From NCBI RefSeq assembly GCF_011742555.1, contig NZ_JAAQQR010000005.1:62001-126000 (forward strand): a stretch of DNA of 64,000 nucleotides, in the 5' to 3' direction. The number at the start of each line of letters is the position of its first letter. Position 1 is the stretch's first letter. This stretch comes from Luteibacter jiangsuensis. GTDB taxonomy: Bacteria > Pseudomonadota > Gammaproteobacteria > Xanthomonadales > Rhodanobacteraceae. Positions 8,614-18,312 of this stretch are shown piece by piece. A program made the position numbers and the translations under genes. The notes below the pieces were generated by a model that saw only the letters and a list, made by a program, of their open reading frames with translations, did not search any database and was not told the DNA's origin.

Positions 8614-11091
8614 TCACCGCTGCCAGAGCACGAGCGGCAGCTCGGCGGGAAGGAAGGCATGCTCGTGCCACGGACGCAGGCGCACCGTGTAATCGGCTGC
8701 GGGGCGCGTCGCCGGCAGCGCCGCCTCGAACTCATAACCATGGGTGGCACCGCTGATCGGTGCGCCGGCCTGCATCGGCACGCATTGGCGCGGCATGCCG
8801 TCGCGCTCGTCGGCGTACAGTTCCGCCTTCACCCAGTCGAGTTGCAGCCCGCCAAGGTATGCCTGTGCACGGAATCGCCAGGTGTGGCCGTCGAGCACCA
8901 CTTCCACGTCGCCCAGCCTCGCCTCGTGCCAGTGCGAGACCACCTCGGAAGCCCAGGACGGCAGCTCGTGTTGCTGCTCGCGCCGGCGCAGGGCACGCGC
9001 CGCCGGCAGGTAGAAGCCCTGCAGGTAGTCGAGCAACATCCTGTTACTGCTGAAGCGCGGCGCAAGGCGCGACATGCTTGCGCGCATGCGCCTTACCCAG
9101 CGTGTCGGCACGCCATGTGCGTCCCGTTCATAGAAGCATGGAACGATCTCGTTCTCGAGCAGGCGGTACAGGCTCTCGGCGTCCCCTGGATCGCCGCCCT
9201 TGCCATCGATGGCCCAGCCATACGCATCGTCGTATGCCTCCGCCCACCAACCGTCGAGGGTGGAAACATTCAGGCCGCCGTTGACGAGCGTCTTCATACC
9301 GCTTGTACCGCAGGCCTCCCACGGGCGTCGCGGGGTGTTGAGCCAGGCGTCCACCCCCTGTACCAGACGTTGCGCGAGGGCGAGATCGTAGTCTTCGAGA
9401 AAGACGACACGACCCGCCACCTCCGGCCGCTGCGCGAACGCCACCCAGGCCTGCACCTGGCGCTTGCCCTCGATGTCGTCCGGATGGGCCTTGCCGGAGA
9501 CGATCAACTGCATGGGATGGGCAGGGTCGGTGAGCAAGGTCACGAGACGATGGGGTTCATGCAGCAGGAGATTCATGCGCTTGTACTCGGCGAAGCGCCG
9601 GGCCATGCCAAGGGTGAGCACGTTTGGATCGAGCACGCCTTGCACGGCGGCATTGCTTTCTCCTTCGGCACCCAGACCAAGCTGCCACCCCAGACGTTCG
9701 CGCACATAGCGAACCAGGTCCGCTCGCTGACGCGCTGCAAGATTCCACAGCGCCGTGTCGTCGCATTCCGCGATCGCGGCTTCCAGGCAGGCCAGGTTTC
9801 CGAGCCACCGGCGCTTGCCGCAAGTGGCCGTCCACAGCGCATCCGCGGGTACCGAGTCCCACGACGGTACGTGTACCCCATTGGTGACGTGACGCACGGG
9901 CACTTCTGCGATCGGCCAGCGCGGATACAGACGGGCGAAGAGTCCACGGCTGACCTCGCCATGCAACCGGCTGACGGCGGACACCTGTGCGCAGCCGCGC
10001 ATCGCGAGGTAGGTCATGTTGAACGGCTCGTTCTCGTCCGAGGGATCGACGCGGCCCAACGCGAGGAGGTCATGCAGCGACAGACCGCAGTCCGCGAGGA
10101 GGTCACGGGCATACTTCGCCACCAGCGCGGGAGCGAAAGCGTCGAAGCCCGCAGCCACGGCCGTGTGTGTGGTGAAGACATTCCCTGCCCGCGTGGCCCA
10201 CCAGGCATCGCGGAACGAAACCGAGTGTTCGTGCATGTATCGCCTGGCGCGCTCGACCACCGCCAGCGCCGCATGCCCTTCGTTGAGGTGAGCCACGACG
10301 TTCTGCTTGTCGAGCGCCGCGAGGAGGCTCCAGCCGCCTATGCCGAGCACCACCTCCTGCAGCAGGCGCAACTCGGTGCCGCTGCCGTAGAGCTTTGCCG
10401 TGATTCCCCGGTCGGCGGCGGTGTTGAGCACGTGGTTGCCGTCGAGCAGGTAGAGTTCGGCCCGCCCTACCTGTGCCTGCCACACGCGCAGGCGGAGGGG
10501 CCGACCGGGCAAGGGCACCGTCACTTCGAGCCAGCCACCGTCCGCGTCCAATGAAGGCTGGATGGGCAGGCTGGCCGGGTCGTTGTTGGGGAACAGCTCG
10601 TGCTGAGTACCCGTCGCGTCGATCGTCTGGCGGAAATAGCCTTCCTGGTAGAGCAGACCGATGCCCGTCATCGGCACACCGAGGTCGCTCGCGGTTTTCA
10701 GGTAGTCGCCCGCGAGCACGCCGAGGCCACCGGCATACACGGGCAACGCTTCGCTCAGCCCGAACTCCATACTGAAGAACGCCACCCCGTCGGGCATATC
10801 GACGGGCCAAAGCGAAGCGCAAAGGCCGGGCTTGTCGAGGTACTCCTGGCGATCTCCCGCCGCTGTCGCCAGGCCTTCGCGAAAACCGGCGTCCTCAGTC
10901 AGTTGTTCGAGCCGCGCCTGCGGCACGTTCTGGAGTACGATCCACGGGTTATGCGTGGCATCCCACAGTTCGGCGTCCACCTGCCGCCACACGCTGTCCA
11001 CCGCGTGGTTCCAGGTCCAGCGAAGATCGAGCGCCAGATCGGTAAGCGCCTCGAGTCCGGCAGGCGTTGCGCGTGGCGGTATCCGGTGCAT
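8614..11091 (-). CDS. glgP: Alpha-glucan (glycogen/maltodextrin) phosphorylase
   Basis: The 825-residue protein belongs to the GT35 alpha-glucan phosphorylase branch that carries an N-terminal DUF3417 region (TDLALDLRWTWNHAVDSVW, about 16-34). It releases glucose-1-phosphate from glycogen or maltodextrin. The cofactor region EACGTSGMKTLVNGGLN contains the Lys expected to bind pyridoxal phosphate, followed by TLDGWWAEAYD. It is divergent from glgX, and the two should degrade glycogen together: the phosphorylase shortens chains and GlgX removes the stubs. The shared 133-base promoter holds an FNR/Anr-type dyad. mgtA follows after 9 bases. Confidence 0.94.
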   Translation of the reverse strand: MHRIPPRATPAGLEALTDLALDLRWTWNHAVDSVWRQVDAELWDATHNPWIVLQNVPQARLEQLTEDAGFREGLATAAGDRQEYLDKPGLCASLWPVDMPDGVAFFSMEFGLSEALPVYAGGLGVLAGDYLKTASDLGVPMTGIGLLYQEGYFRQTIDATGTQHELFPNNDPASLPIQPSLDADGGWLEVTVPLPGRPLRLRVWQAQVGRAELYLLDGNHVLNTAADRGITAKLYGSGTELRLLQEVVLGIGGWSLLAALDKQNVVAHLNEGHAALAVVERARRYMHEHSVSFRDAWWATRAGNVFTTHTAVAAGFDAFAPALVAKYARDLLADCGLSLHDLLALGRVDPSDENEPFNMTYLAMRGCAQVSAVSRLHGEVSRGLFARLYPRWPIAEVPVRHVTNGVHVPSWDSVPADALWTATCGKRRWLGNLACLEAAIAECDDTALWNLAARQRADLVRYVRERLGWQLGLGAEGESNAAVQGVLDPNVLTLGMARRFAEYKRMNLLLHEPHRLVTLLTDPAHPMQLIVSGKAHPDDIEGKRQVQAWVAFAQRPEVAGRVVFLEDYDLALAQRLVQGVDAWLNTPRRPWEACGTSGMKTLVNGGLNVSTLDGWWAEAYDDAYGWAIDGKGGDPGDAESLYRLLENEIVPCFYERDAHGVPTRWVRRMRASMSRLAPRFSSNRMLLDYLQGFYLPAARALRRREQQHELPSWASEVVSHWHEARLGDVEVVLDGHTWRFRAQAYLGGLQLDWVKAELYADERDGMPRQCVPMQAGAPISGATHGYEFEAALPATRPAADYTVRLRPWHEHAFLPAELPLVLWQR

Positions 11092-11152
11092 GCGGCCTCA
11101 CTCGACGAAGATGCGGCGCCATCGATGGTCGCCGCATCCGTCGTGGCCGGTA

Positions 11153-11166
11153 TTGATGGGGATCAA
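11153..11166. promoter_or_regulatory. FNR/Anr-type binding site in the glgP-glgX divergent promoter
   Basis: TTGAT-GGGG-ATCAA is a perfect match to the FNR/Anr consensus TTGAT-N4-ATCAA. Its centre is about 65 bases upstream of the glgX start and 68 upstream of glgP, positions suited to activation of either gene. This is a sequence match only. Confidence 0.7.
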
Positions 11167-11224
11167 ACGGCCGCGTGGACAGCGATGGTTTCATCGCTGC
11201 ACCACCTCAAGGGATGGCCTACGC

Positions 11225-13345
11225 GTGGCGCCTCTCGTTCTCACCGCCGGGACACCGCAACCCCTGGGTGCGTACTGGGACGGCCATGGCGTGAACCTTT
11301 CCGTGTTCACGCGCCATGCCGAACGCGTGGAATGGTGCCTCTTCGATGCCAGCGGCCAGCACGAAGTCGCGCGATTGCCCCTGCCTGCCCGTGAAGGCGA
11401 CATCTGGCATGGCTACCTGGAAGGCGCGGCACCGGGCCTCGTCTACGGGTTGCGTGTGCATGGGCCCTACGATCCAGCCAATGGGCACCGTTTCAACTCG
11501 CAAAAGCTGCTTGTCGATCCCTACGCAAGGGCCCTGCAAGGACGCTTTCAATGGAACGACGCCGTCTTCGGTTACACGCACGGCGCGCCCGATCGAATGG
11601 CGGTGCCCGATGACCGCGACAGTGCCCCCTTCGTCCCGAAGAGCGTCGTGAGCGCTCCCTTCCCCGCTGCACCGCAGCGCCCTGCCCGGCCGCGCATTCC
11701 CTGGACGGATACGGTGATCTACGAGATGCATGTGAAGGGACAGACCATGCGCCATCCGCGTATCCCGCCCGGCATCCGGGGGACGATGGCGGCCCTGGCG
11801 GACCCGAACCTCATAAGTTACTGGCAAGACCTCGGTGTTACCGCGCTCGAATGGATGCCGGTCGCGAGCTTCCTCGACGAAGAACGTTTAGCCCGGCATG
11901 GACTCTCCAACTACTGGGGCTATAACCCCATCGCGCCTTTGGCCGTCCACTCGCCCTACCTCGCGTCGGGCCACGTCCAGGAGATGGTGGATACGATCGA
12001 CCGGCTCCACGGCGCCGGGCTGGAGGTGATCCTCGACGTTGTCCTGAACCACACGGCGGAAAGTGGGGAGCGAGGCCCCACACTGAGCCTGCGCGGGCTG
12101 GACAACGCCACCTATTACCAACTCAGGAAGGACGACGCCTCGGCATACGTCGACGATTCCGGATGCGGCAATACGCTGGATCCGGAAGAGCCTGCCGTCA
12201 TCGCACTTTTTCACGCCGCGCTGAGGTACTGGGCCTGCGACATCGGCGTGGACGGCTTTCGCTTCGACCTCGCGCCTTTGCTCGGCCGCTGGGAAACGGG
12301 TCGGTTCGACGCCAACGCGGCGCTCTGGCGAACCATCGCAGCCGACCCCGATCTTCGCGACGTGAAGCTGATCGCCGAACCATGGGATGCCTCGTCCCGC
12401 GGCAGCGCGCTCGGGGCATTCCCCTCGCCCATTCGCGAATGGAACGGCCGCTACCGCGACGACATACGCCGGTTCTGGCGTGGCGACGCCTGCACGCGCG
12501 GAGCGCTGGCGACCCGCCTCGCCGGTTCCAGCGACGTCTTCGCTCATGGCGGGCGGACACCGGGCATGGGGGTCAACTTCGTCACCTGCCATGATGGCTT
12601 CACCCTGGCGGACCTCACCGCTTATGCCCGCAAGCACAACGAGGCGAATCCGTACGACGGCCAGGATGGAAGCACGGAGAACCTGAGCGCGAACGGCGGC
12701 GTTGAGGGCGCGACCGACGATGCCGGTGTGCTCGCGGGCAGGCGCCGGCGACGGCGGGCCATGCTCGGCACGCTGGCGTTGTCACGCGGCGTGCCCATGT
12801 TCCTGGCGGGCGACGAACTGTCGCGCACGCAGCTCGGCAACAACAATGCGTTCTGCCAGGACAACCCGATGAGCTGGCTGGACTGGAGCGCGCTAGGCGA
12901 TTCCGGCCGAGATCTGCGTGCGTGGATCGCCGACGCCCTGGCCCTTCGCCGCAGATTGCCATTCCTCCGCCTCGATGCCTTCTACACCGGCACCTCGCCC
13001 GGCGGCGTTGCGGACGACAGCGATATACGCTGGTTCGAGCCCGACGGGCGCGAAATGAATGACGCCTCCTGGAACGACAATGTGCAGCGAGCACTTGCGG
13101 TTCTCGTTTCGGGACCTTTGCTCGCCGAAGAGCGTCGCGAACGGCTGTACCTCGCGCTCAACCCCGGCCTCGGGCCGGTGCCATTCCATTTGCCGGCGCC
13201 ACGCGGGATGGGAGCGTGGCGTGTCGTGCTGGACAACGGCGACGCCGCCGGGACGACCCGCGGCAACATTCTTTCCTGTGGCAGCCTCGTCGATGTTCCG
13301 CCGGGTGGCTTGCTCGTGTTCGAGCCCGAATCGCAGGCCGGGTAG
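11225..13345 (+). CDS. glgX: Glycogen debranching enzyme GlgX
   Basis: I start it at GTG 11225, with AAGGGA ten bases upstream; the frame is open further upstream, but that part runs over the promoter and glgP. The 706-residue product has a CBM48-type N-terminus (about 8-110) and a GH13 isoamylase-type barrel. Region I is [10 protein letters not shown] (271-280). The nucleophile is D348 in GFRFDLA and the acid/base is E385 in LIAEPWD. The transition-state Asp lies in FVTCHDGF. GlgX hydrolyses alpha-1,6 branches left by the phosphorylase. It is divergent from glgP. Confidence 0.95.
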   Translation: MAPLVLTAGTPQPLGAYWDGHGVNLSVFTRHAERVEWCLFDASGQHEVARLPLPAREGDIWHGYLEGAAPGLVYGLRVHGPYDPANGHRFNSQKLLVDPYARALQGRFQWNDAVFGYTHGAPDRMAVPDDRDSAPFVPKSVVSAPFPAAPQRPARPRIPWTDTVIYEMHVKGQTMRHPRIPPGIRGTMAALADPNLISYWQDLGVTALEWMPVASFLDEERLARHGLSNYWGYNPIAPLAVHSPYLASGHVQEMVDTIDRLHGAGLEVILDVVLNHTAESGERGPTLSLRGLDNATYYQLRKDDASAYVDDSGCGNTLDPEEPAVIALFHAALRYWACDIGVDGFRFDLAPLLGRWETGRFDANAALWRTIAADPDLRDVKLIAEPWDASSRGSALGAFPSPIREWNGRYRDDIRRFWRGDACTRGALATRLAGSSDVFAHGGRTPGMGVNFVTCHDGFTLADLTAYARKHNEANPYDGQDGSTENLSANGGVEGATDDAGVLAGRRRRRRAMLGTLALSRGVPMFLAGDELSRTQLGNNNAFCQDNPMSWLDWSALGDSGRDLRAWIADALALRRRLPFLRLDAFYTGTSPGGVADDSDIRWFEPDGREMNDASWNDNVQRALAVLVSGPLLAEERRERLYLALNPGLGPVPFHLPAPRGMGAWRVVLDNGDAAGTTRGNILSCGSLVDVPPGGLLVFEPESQAG

Positions 13346-13368
13346 AGCCGCCCCCACCAGCAGTGAGG

Positions 13369-14352
13369 TCAGGGGCGCAGAACCGCGGCCCCGAAAAGCC
13401 GCCCTTCGCGCAGGTCCGCTAGCGCCTCGTTCGCCTTTTCAAGCGGATACACGGTGGTATTCGCGTGGACTCCGCAATGTTCGGGCGCCGCGAAGTAGCT
13501 GGTCGCGTCCCCGCGTGTGAGGTTGGCCACCGACACCAGCTCCCGCTCTTCCCACAGGAGTGCATAAGGAAACGAGGGTATGTCCGACATGTGGATGCCC
13601 CCGCACACGACGCGACCGCCCTTGCGCACGGCTCGCAAGGCGAGCGGCACGAGGTCGCCGGCCGGGGCGAAGATGATGGCGGCGTCCAGCGGCTCCGGCG
13701 GCAGTGCTTCCGCGTCGCCGGCCCAGCAGGCACCCTGGGAGAGAGCGAACGCCTGGTGTTCGCTGTCTCCGGCGCGAGTGAATGCGAACACCTTCCGTCC
13801 CTGGCCGACCGCCACCTGGGTCAGCAGGTGCGCGGCGGCCCCGAATCCGTACAAGCCCAACGCCGGCCCGTCGCCGGCCTTCTTCAATGCACGCCAGCCG
13901 ATGAGGCCTGCGCACATCAGCGGCGCGGTGGCGACGGGATCGTCGCGCGCGGAAAGCGGCACGCAGAACGGCGCACGGGCAACGATATGGGTGGCGAACC
14001 CGCCCGGGCGGGTGTACCCCGTAAACTCCGGCGCATCGCAGAGGTTTTCCATGCCCATCAGGCAGTAACGACACTTTCCGCAGGTACCTCCGAGCCAGCA
14101 GACACCGGCGCGCTGCCCCAACGCCAGGCCTGTATCGGCCGATCCAAGCGCTTCCACGATACCGACCACCTCGTGGCCCGGCGTCACCGGTGGATGGACC
14201 GCGGGCAGTTCGCCGTCCACCACATGCAGGTCCGTGCGACAGACGCCGCAGGCCTCCACGCGCAGGAGTACCTCGCCCGGCCCGGGGGCGGGCGTGGCCG
14301 ATTCGCGGGCCACCAGGGGTTGCCCGATGCGCTCCAGAACCATGGCGAGCAT
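13369..14352 (-). CDS. Zinc-dependent alcohol dehydrogenase (AdhA-like)
   Basis: The start chosen is ATG 14352 (MLAMVLERIG), six bases after GGGAG, giving 327 residues of the medium-chain dehydrogenase family. Catalytic zinc ligands lie in CGVCRTDLHVVDGELP and PGHEVVG. The structural zinc loop CGKCRYCLMGMENLC has the full set of four Cys. The nucleotide-binding segment LGLYGFGAAAHL has a GxGxxA core. Such AdhA-like enzymes often sit next to universal stress proteins in low-oxygen regulons; the substrate is unknown. It is convergent with glgX and divergent from the stress protein gene, with an FNR-like dyad between them. Confidence 0.9.
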   Translation of the reverse strand: MLAMVLERIGQPLVARESATPAPGPGEVLLRVEACGVCRTDLHVVDGELPAVHPPVTPGHEVVGIVEALGSADTGLALGQRAGVCWLGGTCGKCRYCLMGMENLCDAPEFTGYTRPGGFATHIVARAPFCVPLSARDDPVATAPLMCAGLIGWRALKKAGDGPALGLYGFGAAAHLLTQVAVGQGRKVFAFTRAGDSEHQAFALSQGACWAGDAEALPPEPLDAAIIFAPAGDLVPLALRAVRKGGRVVCGGIHMSDIPSFPYALLWEERELVSVANLTRGDATSYFAAPEHCGVHANTTVYPLEKANEALADLREGRLFGAAVLRP

Positions 14353-14413
14353 GTGCATCTCCCGTCGACGTTTCACTCCGGGTGCATCAGACCGCCCCCG
14401 CCGACACGCCGCA

Positions 14414-14427
14414 TTGACGAGGGTCAA
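14414..14427. promoter_or_regulatory. FNR/CRP-family dyad between the adh and usp genes
   Basis: TTGAC-GAGG-GTCAA is a perfect 5-4-5 inverted repeat of the FNR/CRP superfamily form. It is centred about 58 bases before the stress protein start and 68 before the dehydrogenase start. It differs from the FNR consensus at one symmetric position (C/G for T/A). Confidence 0.6.
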
Positions 14428-14478
14428 CATCGCCGCCACGGCGGCGTCGAGAATGGACAACGCCCACGAAGCGGAGAC

Positions 14479-15282
14479 ATGACGATGCTCGATTTCCTGG
14501 TCGACATCCGTTCGGACGACCGCGATACCGCGCACTTGCGCTTCGCGTTCGAGCTCGCCAAGCGCTTCGGCGCGCACCTCACCGGCATGCAGGTCATCGC
14601 GCTGGACGCGAGTGTCATCGTCCTGCCGGAGCCCCTGCTGGTACTCGAAGACGAAGAAGCCTATGCGCACGAGCGCCATGGCTGGTGGGCCAGCGCCTGC
14701 CGAAGCCGCGGTATCGACGGCACCTGGGAGGTGCGGCGTGGCGTGTACAGGCGTGTGCTGATACGGCGGGCCAGCCTTTGCGATCTGCTGATAGGCCGCT
14801 TGCCCGTGGTGGGCTCCGGCATCTCCGCGGGTACCGGACTGCTGGCTCGCGTGCTCATGTCGCGCGTGTCGCCGATTGTTCTCGTTCCCGACGATGCCGC
14901 GCCTTCGGCGATGCGGCGCATCCTCATCGCCTGGAACGGTTCGGCCGTATCGGCCCGGGCCGTCCGCGCAGCGTTGCCGTTCCTTGCGCGGGCGCGGAGC
15001 ATCACGATCCTCGCGGGCGAGCGGGAAGGCGGCGCACGGAGGGACGACGCCGACGCCCTCCTCCGCGCATGGCTCCTGCGTCATGCGCTGGTCTGCGACT
15101 GGATCGAGATGGACCCCAAGGCGTCGCCGGCGACCGCAATCGCCGAATGCGCGGAAGCCAGCCGCGCCGATGCCATCGTGATGGGTGCCTGGGGACGCTC
15201 GCGTCTGCGCGAGATGGCTCTCGGGGGAACCACGCGCCACATGCTCGCGCATGGCCGCGTGCCGATCTTCCTTTCGGCCTGA
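14479..15282 (+). CDS. Universal stress protein, two UspA-like halves
   Basis: The 267-residue protein starts at ATG 14479; an ATG at 14485 also has good spacing to GGAG. Two UspA-like halves are seen. The first (about 3-140) ends LLARVLMSRVSPIVLVPDD. The second (about 145-267) has ILIAWNGSAVSARAVRAAL and ends DAIVMGAWGRSRLREMALGG with TRHMLAHGRVPIFLS. The G-x2-G-x9-G-S/T nucleotide motif is recognisable but altered in the second half. Tandem Usp proteins act in survival under energy or oxygen limitation. It lies 17 bases before the P-type ATPase gene and they are likely one transcript. Confidence 0.9.
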   Translation: MTMLDFLVDIRSDDRDTAHLRFAFELAKRFGAHLTGMQVIALDASVIVLPEPLLVLEDEEAYAHERHGWWASACRSRGIDGTWEVRRGVYRRVLIRRASLCDLLIGRLPVVGSGISAGTGLLARVLMSRVSPIVLVPDDAAPSAMRRILIAWNGSAVSARAVRAALPFLARARSITILAGEREGGARRDDADALLRAWLLRHALVCDWIEMDPKASPATAIAECAEASRADAIVMGAWGRSRLREMALGGTTRHMLAHGRVPIFLSA

Positions 15283-15299
15283 CGCATGAGGAAACGCCC

Positions 15300-17840
15300 A
15301 TGACGGCGCCCGATCCCGGTCAGCCGAACCGGCTCGAAGGCCTGAGCGAAGCGGAAGCTGCTCGCAGGCTTCGTCAGGACGGTCCGAACGCACTTCCCGA
15401 CCGACGCTGGCTGGGATGGCTGCGTCTGCTCTGGAACATCGTGACGGAACCGATGTTCGTGATGCTGCTGATCGCAACCGCCATCTATGCCGCGATTGGC
15501 GATGCCGGCGAGGCCGCCCTCCTTCTCGCGTCGGTGGCCATCGTCATGCTGATCACAGTGGTGCAGGAGTTTCGTACACAGGGCGCGTTGCGCGCCTTGC
15601 GAGAACTGGCCGCGCCACAGGCCCACGTGGTACGCGGCGGCACCGAACGTCCGGTGCCCGTCGCCGCGATCGTCCGGGGGGATGTCGTCGTGCTGCGAGA
15701 GGGCGACCGCGTTCCCGCCGACGGGGTGCTTCTGGCCGACGGCGTCATGCTCGACGAGTCGCTGCTCACCGGCGAATCCGTGGCCGTGAAGCACACGCTC
15801 AGCGAAGGTCGCGACATCAAGGCGGGTACGCTCGTCGTCGCGGGGCACGGGCACATTGAAGTGACGGCCACAGGAAGCGCGACCGCGTTGGGCATGATCG
15901 GGGCGTCGCTGGCGTCGGAAGGCACACCCTCGCCGCTCCAGCGCAAGGCGGCTCGCGCCGTTCGCGTGCTCGCGATGATCGCCATGGCATTCGCTGCCCT
16001 CGTGGCGGGGCTCGCCTGGTGGTGGGACGGACTGGCGCCACTCGATGCCGCACTCGCGGGCATCGCCCTGGCCATGGCGATCCTCCCGGAAGAGGTGCCG
16101 GTCGTGCTGACCGTGTTCTATGCCCTGGGAGCCCGCCGAATCGCGCGGCAAGGCGTGCTCACGCGGCGACTCGCGGCGGTCGAGACCATGGGCGCGGTGT
16201 CCGTGCTCGCGGTGGACAAGACGGGGACGCTGACCCAGAACAGGATGGCATTGGTTCGGCTCGTGGACGCATCGGGTGCCATCCACGAAGCGACGAGCGT
16301 ACTTGACGACAGCGCTGTGAACGTCTTGCACGCGGCCTTCGAAGCGACGCCGCCCGCATCGATGGACCCTACCGATACCGCCGTGCGCACGCTTGCCGAA
16401 ACGGTCTCGCGCCTGGCCGCCACGGATGCCGCCGCCGCCCACGCACTGCGCGAGTTCCCTGTGGGCGACGGCCGCATGTTCGTCTCTCGCGTCATCGCCG
16501 GCCCCGACCCGACCACATGGCACATCGCCACCAAGGGGGCCATCGAAGACGTGCTGCCCCTGTGCCGGCTGAACGAAGCAACGGCCGCAGGATTCACGGC
16601 GCTGGCGACAGAACTGGCCGCCGAGGGATTCCGGATGCTGGCGGTCGCGCGTTCCGCTACGAGTACGGGTGCCCTGCCTACGGACCCTACGATTCAGCCG
16701 CATAGGCTGGTGGGCTTGCTCGCGCTTGCGGATCCCTTGCGCACCGACGTGCCGGCAGCGATGGCCGAATGCCGCGCGGCTGGCATACGGGTGCTGATGA
16801 TCACGGGCGATCATCCGGCCACCGCGGCGGCCATTGCACGAGCCGCCGGGCTGCGCGGCGAGAACCTGCTCACGGGCACGGAGATCGCCAGCCTGGACGA
16901 CAACGCGCTGGACATCCGCCTCCGCGAGGTGGACGCGTGCGCACGCGTCCTGCCCGCGCAAAAGCTGAGGCTTGTGCATTCCCTCCAGAGGCAGGGCCAC
17001 GTCGTGGGCATGACCGGCGACGGCGTGAACGACGCCCCTGCCCTCCGCGCGGCGGACGTCGGTGTGGCGATGGGCGAGCGGGGAAGCGACGTCGCGCGCG
17101 AAGCGGCCGACCTGGTCCTCCTCAACGACAGCTTCGCATCGCTGGTCATGTCGATCCGCCTCGGGCGGAGGATCTTCGACAACGTGCACGGTGCCGTGCG
17201 GTTCATTTCCGCCGCCCATGTACCCATCGTGATCCTGGCCCTGGTGCCTCTCCTGATGCAGCAGTCGCCGTTGCTGCTGCCCGCGCAGATCGTGCTCCTG
17301 GAGATGATCATCGATCCGGCATGCTCCATCGTCTTCGAGGCGACGCCGGCGTCGGAAGATGTCATGCGCAGGCCACCCCGACCGGTCGATGACTCACCGT
17401 TCCGGGCGGCGGTCCTAGCCCGCGGCCTTATCGACGGTGCGGGCGCGGGCGTGGTTCTCGCGCTGGCCTATATCGCACTGATGCTGTCTGCCGTTCCCGC
17501 CCCGGAAGCGTCGTTGACGGTGTTCCTCGGCCTGTTCGCGTGCGTCGTGACGCTCGTCGTCACCGGGCAGCGCCGCGTAGCCGCCCGGAACGTGGGCACG
17601 TCGTGGACCTACGCCCTGCTGCTATTCGCGGCTGCGGTCGTCATGGCCGTCGCCTTCCTACCGGGCGTGCACGATCTCATGGGCTTCGCCGCGCCGGGTT
17701 GGAGCACCGCCTTCGTTCCACCGCTCTGTGTGCTCCTGACCATCGTCTGGCTCCGCTGGCCCGCGGCAGCGATGGCGATTAGCCGCCGATGGCGGCCGGG
17801 CGTCGGTGCACACAGCCGCGTTCGCACCACCGATCCATAG
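15300..17840 (+). CDS. Cation-translocating P-type ATPase (P2-like)
   Basis: I start it at ATG 15300, preceded by GAGGAAA, for 846 residues. Motifs are TGES (157-160), PEEVP in M4 (263-267), the phosphorylated D306 in DKTGTLTQNRM, KGAIEDVL in the nucleotide domain and MTGDGVNDAPAL. The architecture is that of bacterial Ca2+/cation pumps of the P2 group. M6 reads LLEMIIDPACSIVFEA instead of the usual N-x2-TD form, so the transported ion is uncertain. Similar pumps are linked to hypoxia regulons (for example CtpF of mycobacteria). It lies between the stress protein and CBS genes in one probable operon. Confidence 0.9.
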   Translation: MTAPDPGQPNRLEGLSEAEAARRLRQDGPNALPDRRWLGWLRLLWNIVTEPMFVMLLIATAIYAAIGDAGEAALLLASVAIVMLITVVQEFRTQGALRALRELAAPQAHVVRGGTERPVPVAAIVRGDVVVLREGDRVPADGVLLADGVMLDESLLTGESVAVKHTLSEGRDIKAGTLVVAGHGHIEVTATGSATALGMIGASLASEGTPSPLQRKAARAVRVLAMIAMAFAALVAGLAWWWDGLAPLDAALAGIALAMAILPEEVPVVLTVFYALGARRIARQGVLTRRLAAVETMGAVSVLAVDKTGTLTQNRMALVRLVDASGAIHEATSVLDDSAVNVLHAAFEATPPASMDPTDTAVRTLAETVSRLAATDAAAAHALREFPVGDGRMFVSRVIAGPDPTTWHIATKGAIEDVLPLCRLNEATAAGFTALATELAAEGFRMLAVARSATSTGALPTDPTIQPHRLVGLLALADPLRTDVPAAMAECRAAGIRVLMITGDHPATAAAIARAAGLRGENLLTGTEIASLDDNALDIRLREVDACARVLPAQKLRLVHSLQRQGHVVGMTGDGVNDAPALRAADVGVAMGERGSDVAREAADLVLLNDSFASLVMSIRLGRRIFDNVHGAVRFISAAHVPIVILALVPLLMQQSPLLLPAQIVLLEMIIDPACSIVFEATPASEDVMRRPPRPVDDSPFRAAVLARGLIDGAGAGVVLALAYIALMLSAVPAPEASLTVFLGLFACVVTLVVTGQRRVAARNVGTSWTYALLLFAAAVVMAVAFLPGVHDLMGFAAPGWSTAFVPPLCVLLTIVWLRWPAAAMAISRRWRPGVGAHSRVRTTDP

Positions 17841-17855
17841 ACCACGAGGTGCGCC

Positions 17856-18293
17856 ATGAAAGCGATCGACATCGGTCGGCAACACGTTTCAACGGTCAAC
17901 GGCGCCACGCCGGTGTCGGAGGTCGCGCGCCTGATGCAGAAACATCAGGTGACCTGCCTCGTGGTCGCCGAGACGAGCATGAGACCGCTCGGCGTGATTT
18001 CCGAGCGCGACCTGGTGCTTCGGGCGTTGGCCCCGGGCGCGGATTTCGTTCACATGACGGCCGCCGGGATCATGTCCACGCCGGCCATCGTCTGCCACTC
18101 GGATGCTACGTTATCGGACATCGTTCAGGCCATGGCGGGCGGGGGCGTGGCACACCTTCCACTGGTCGACGACGAAGGCCGCCTCGTGGGAATCGTTTCG
18201 GCGACCGATGTCACGGCGGCGGTGACGGAACTCCTCGCGCAGCTGGCGAAGGCCCTGGCGCCGGACGCGCTCACCGACCGCCCCTATTCGTAA
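17856..18293 (+). CDS. Two-CBS-domain protein
   Basis: The 145-residue cytosolic protein consists of two CBS repeats. The first (about 10-60) contains TCLVVAETSMRPLGVISERDL and the second (about 75-130) contains HLPLVDDEGRLVGIVSATDV. Paired CBS repeats bind adenine nucleotides or act as energy sensors. Stand-alone CBS pairs such as Hrp1 are induced by hypoxia in mycobacteria, and here too the gene sits with Usp, cation ATPase and alcohol dehydrogenase genes. It begins 15 bases after the ATPase stop, so it is last in the operon. Confidence 0.9.
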   Translation: MKAIDIGRQHVSTVNGATPVSEVARLMQKHQVTCLVVAETSMRPLGVISERDLVLRALAPGADFVHMTAAGIMSTPAIVCHSDATLSDIVQAMAGGGVAHLPLVDDEGRLVGIVSATDVTAAVTELLAQLAKALAPDALTDRPYS

Positions 18294-18312
18294 GCGATTC
18301 GGCCGGCGTTCC

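Noticed and set aside
8452-10554. 700-codon open frame on the plus strand opposite glgP
   Set aside because: It is antisense to a clear phosphorylase gene. Its product is rich in Arg, His and Gly with no domain, as expected from GC-rich antisense.
13346-13378. CGCCCC...GGGGCG as a terminator between glgX and adh
   Set aside because: Six-base stem with a 17-base loop and no T tract, partly inside the adh stop region.
13369-15477. Long upstream extension of the alcohol dehydrogenase frame
   Set aside because: The extension covers the divergent promoter and the antisense of the stress protein gene; homology begins at 14352.
15081-17219. 712-codon open frame opposite the second P-type ATPase
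   Set aside because: Antisense of a gene with full catalytic motifs; composition is low-complexity His/Arg/Gly.
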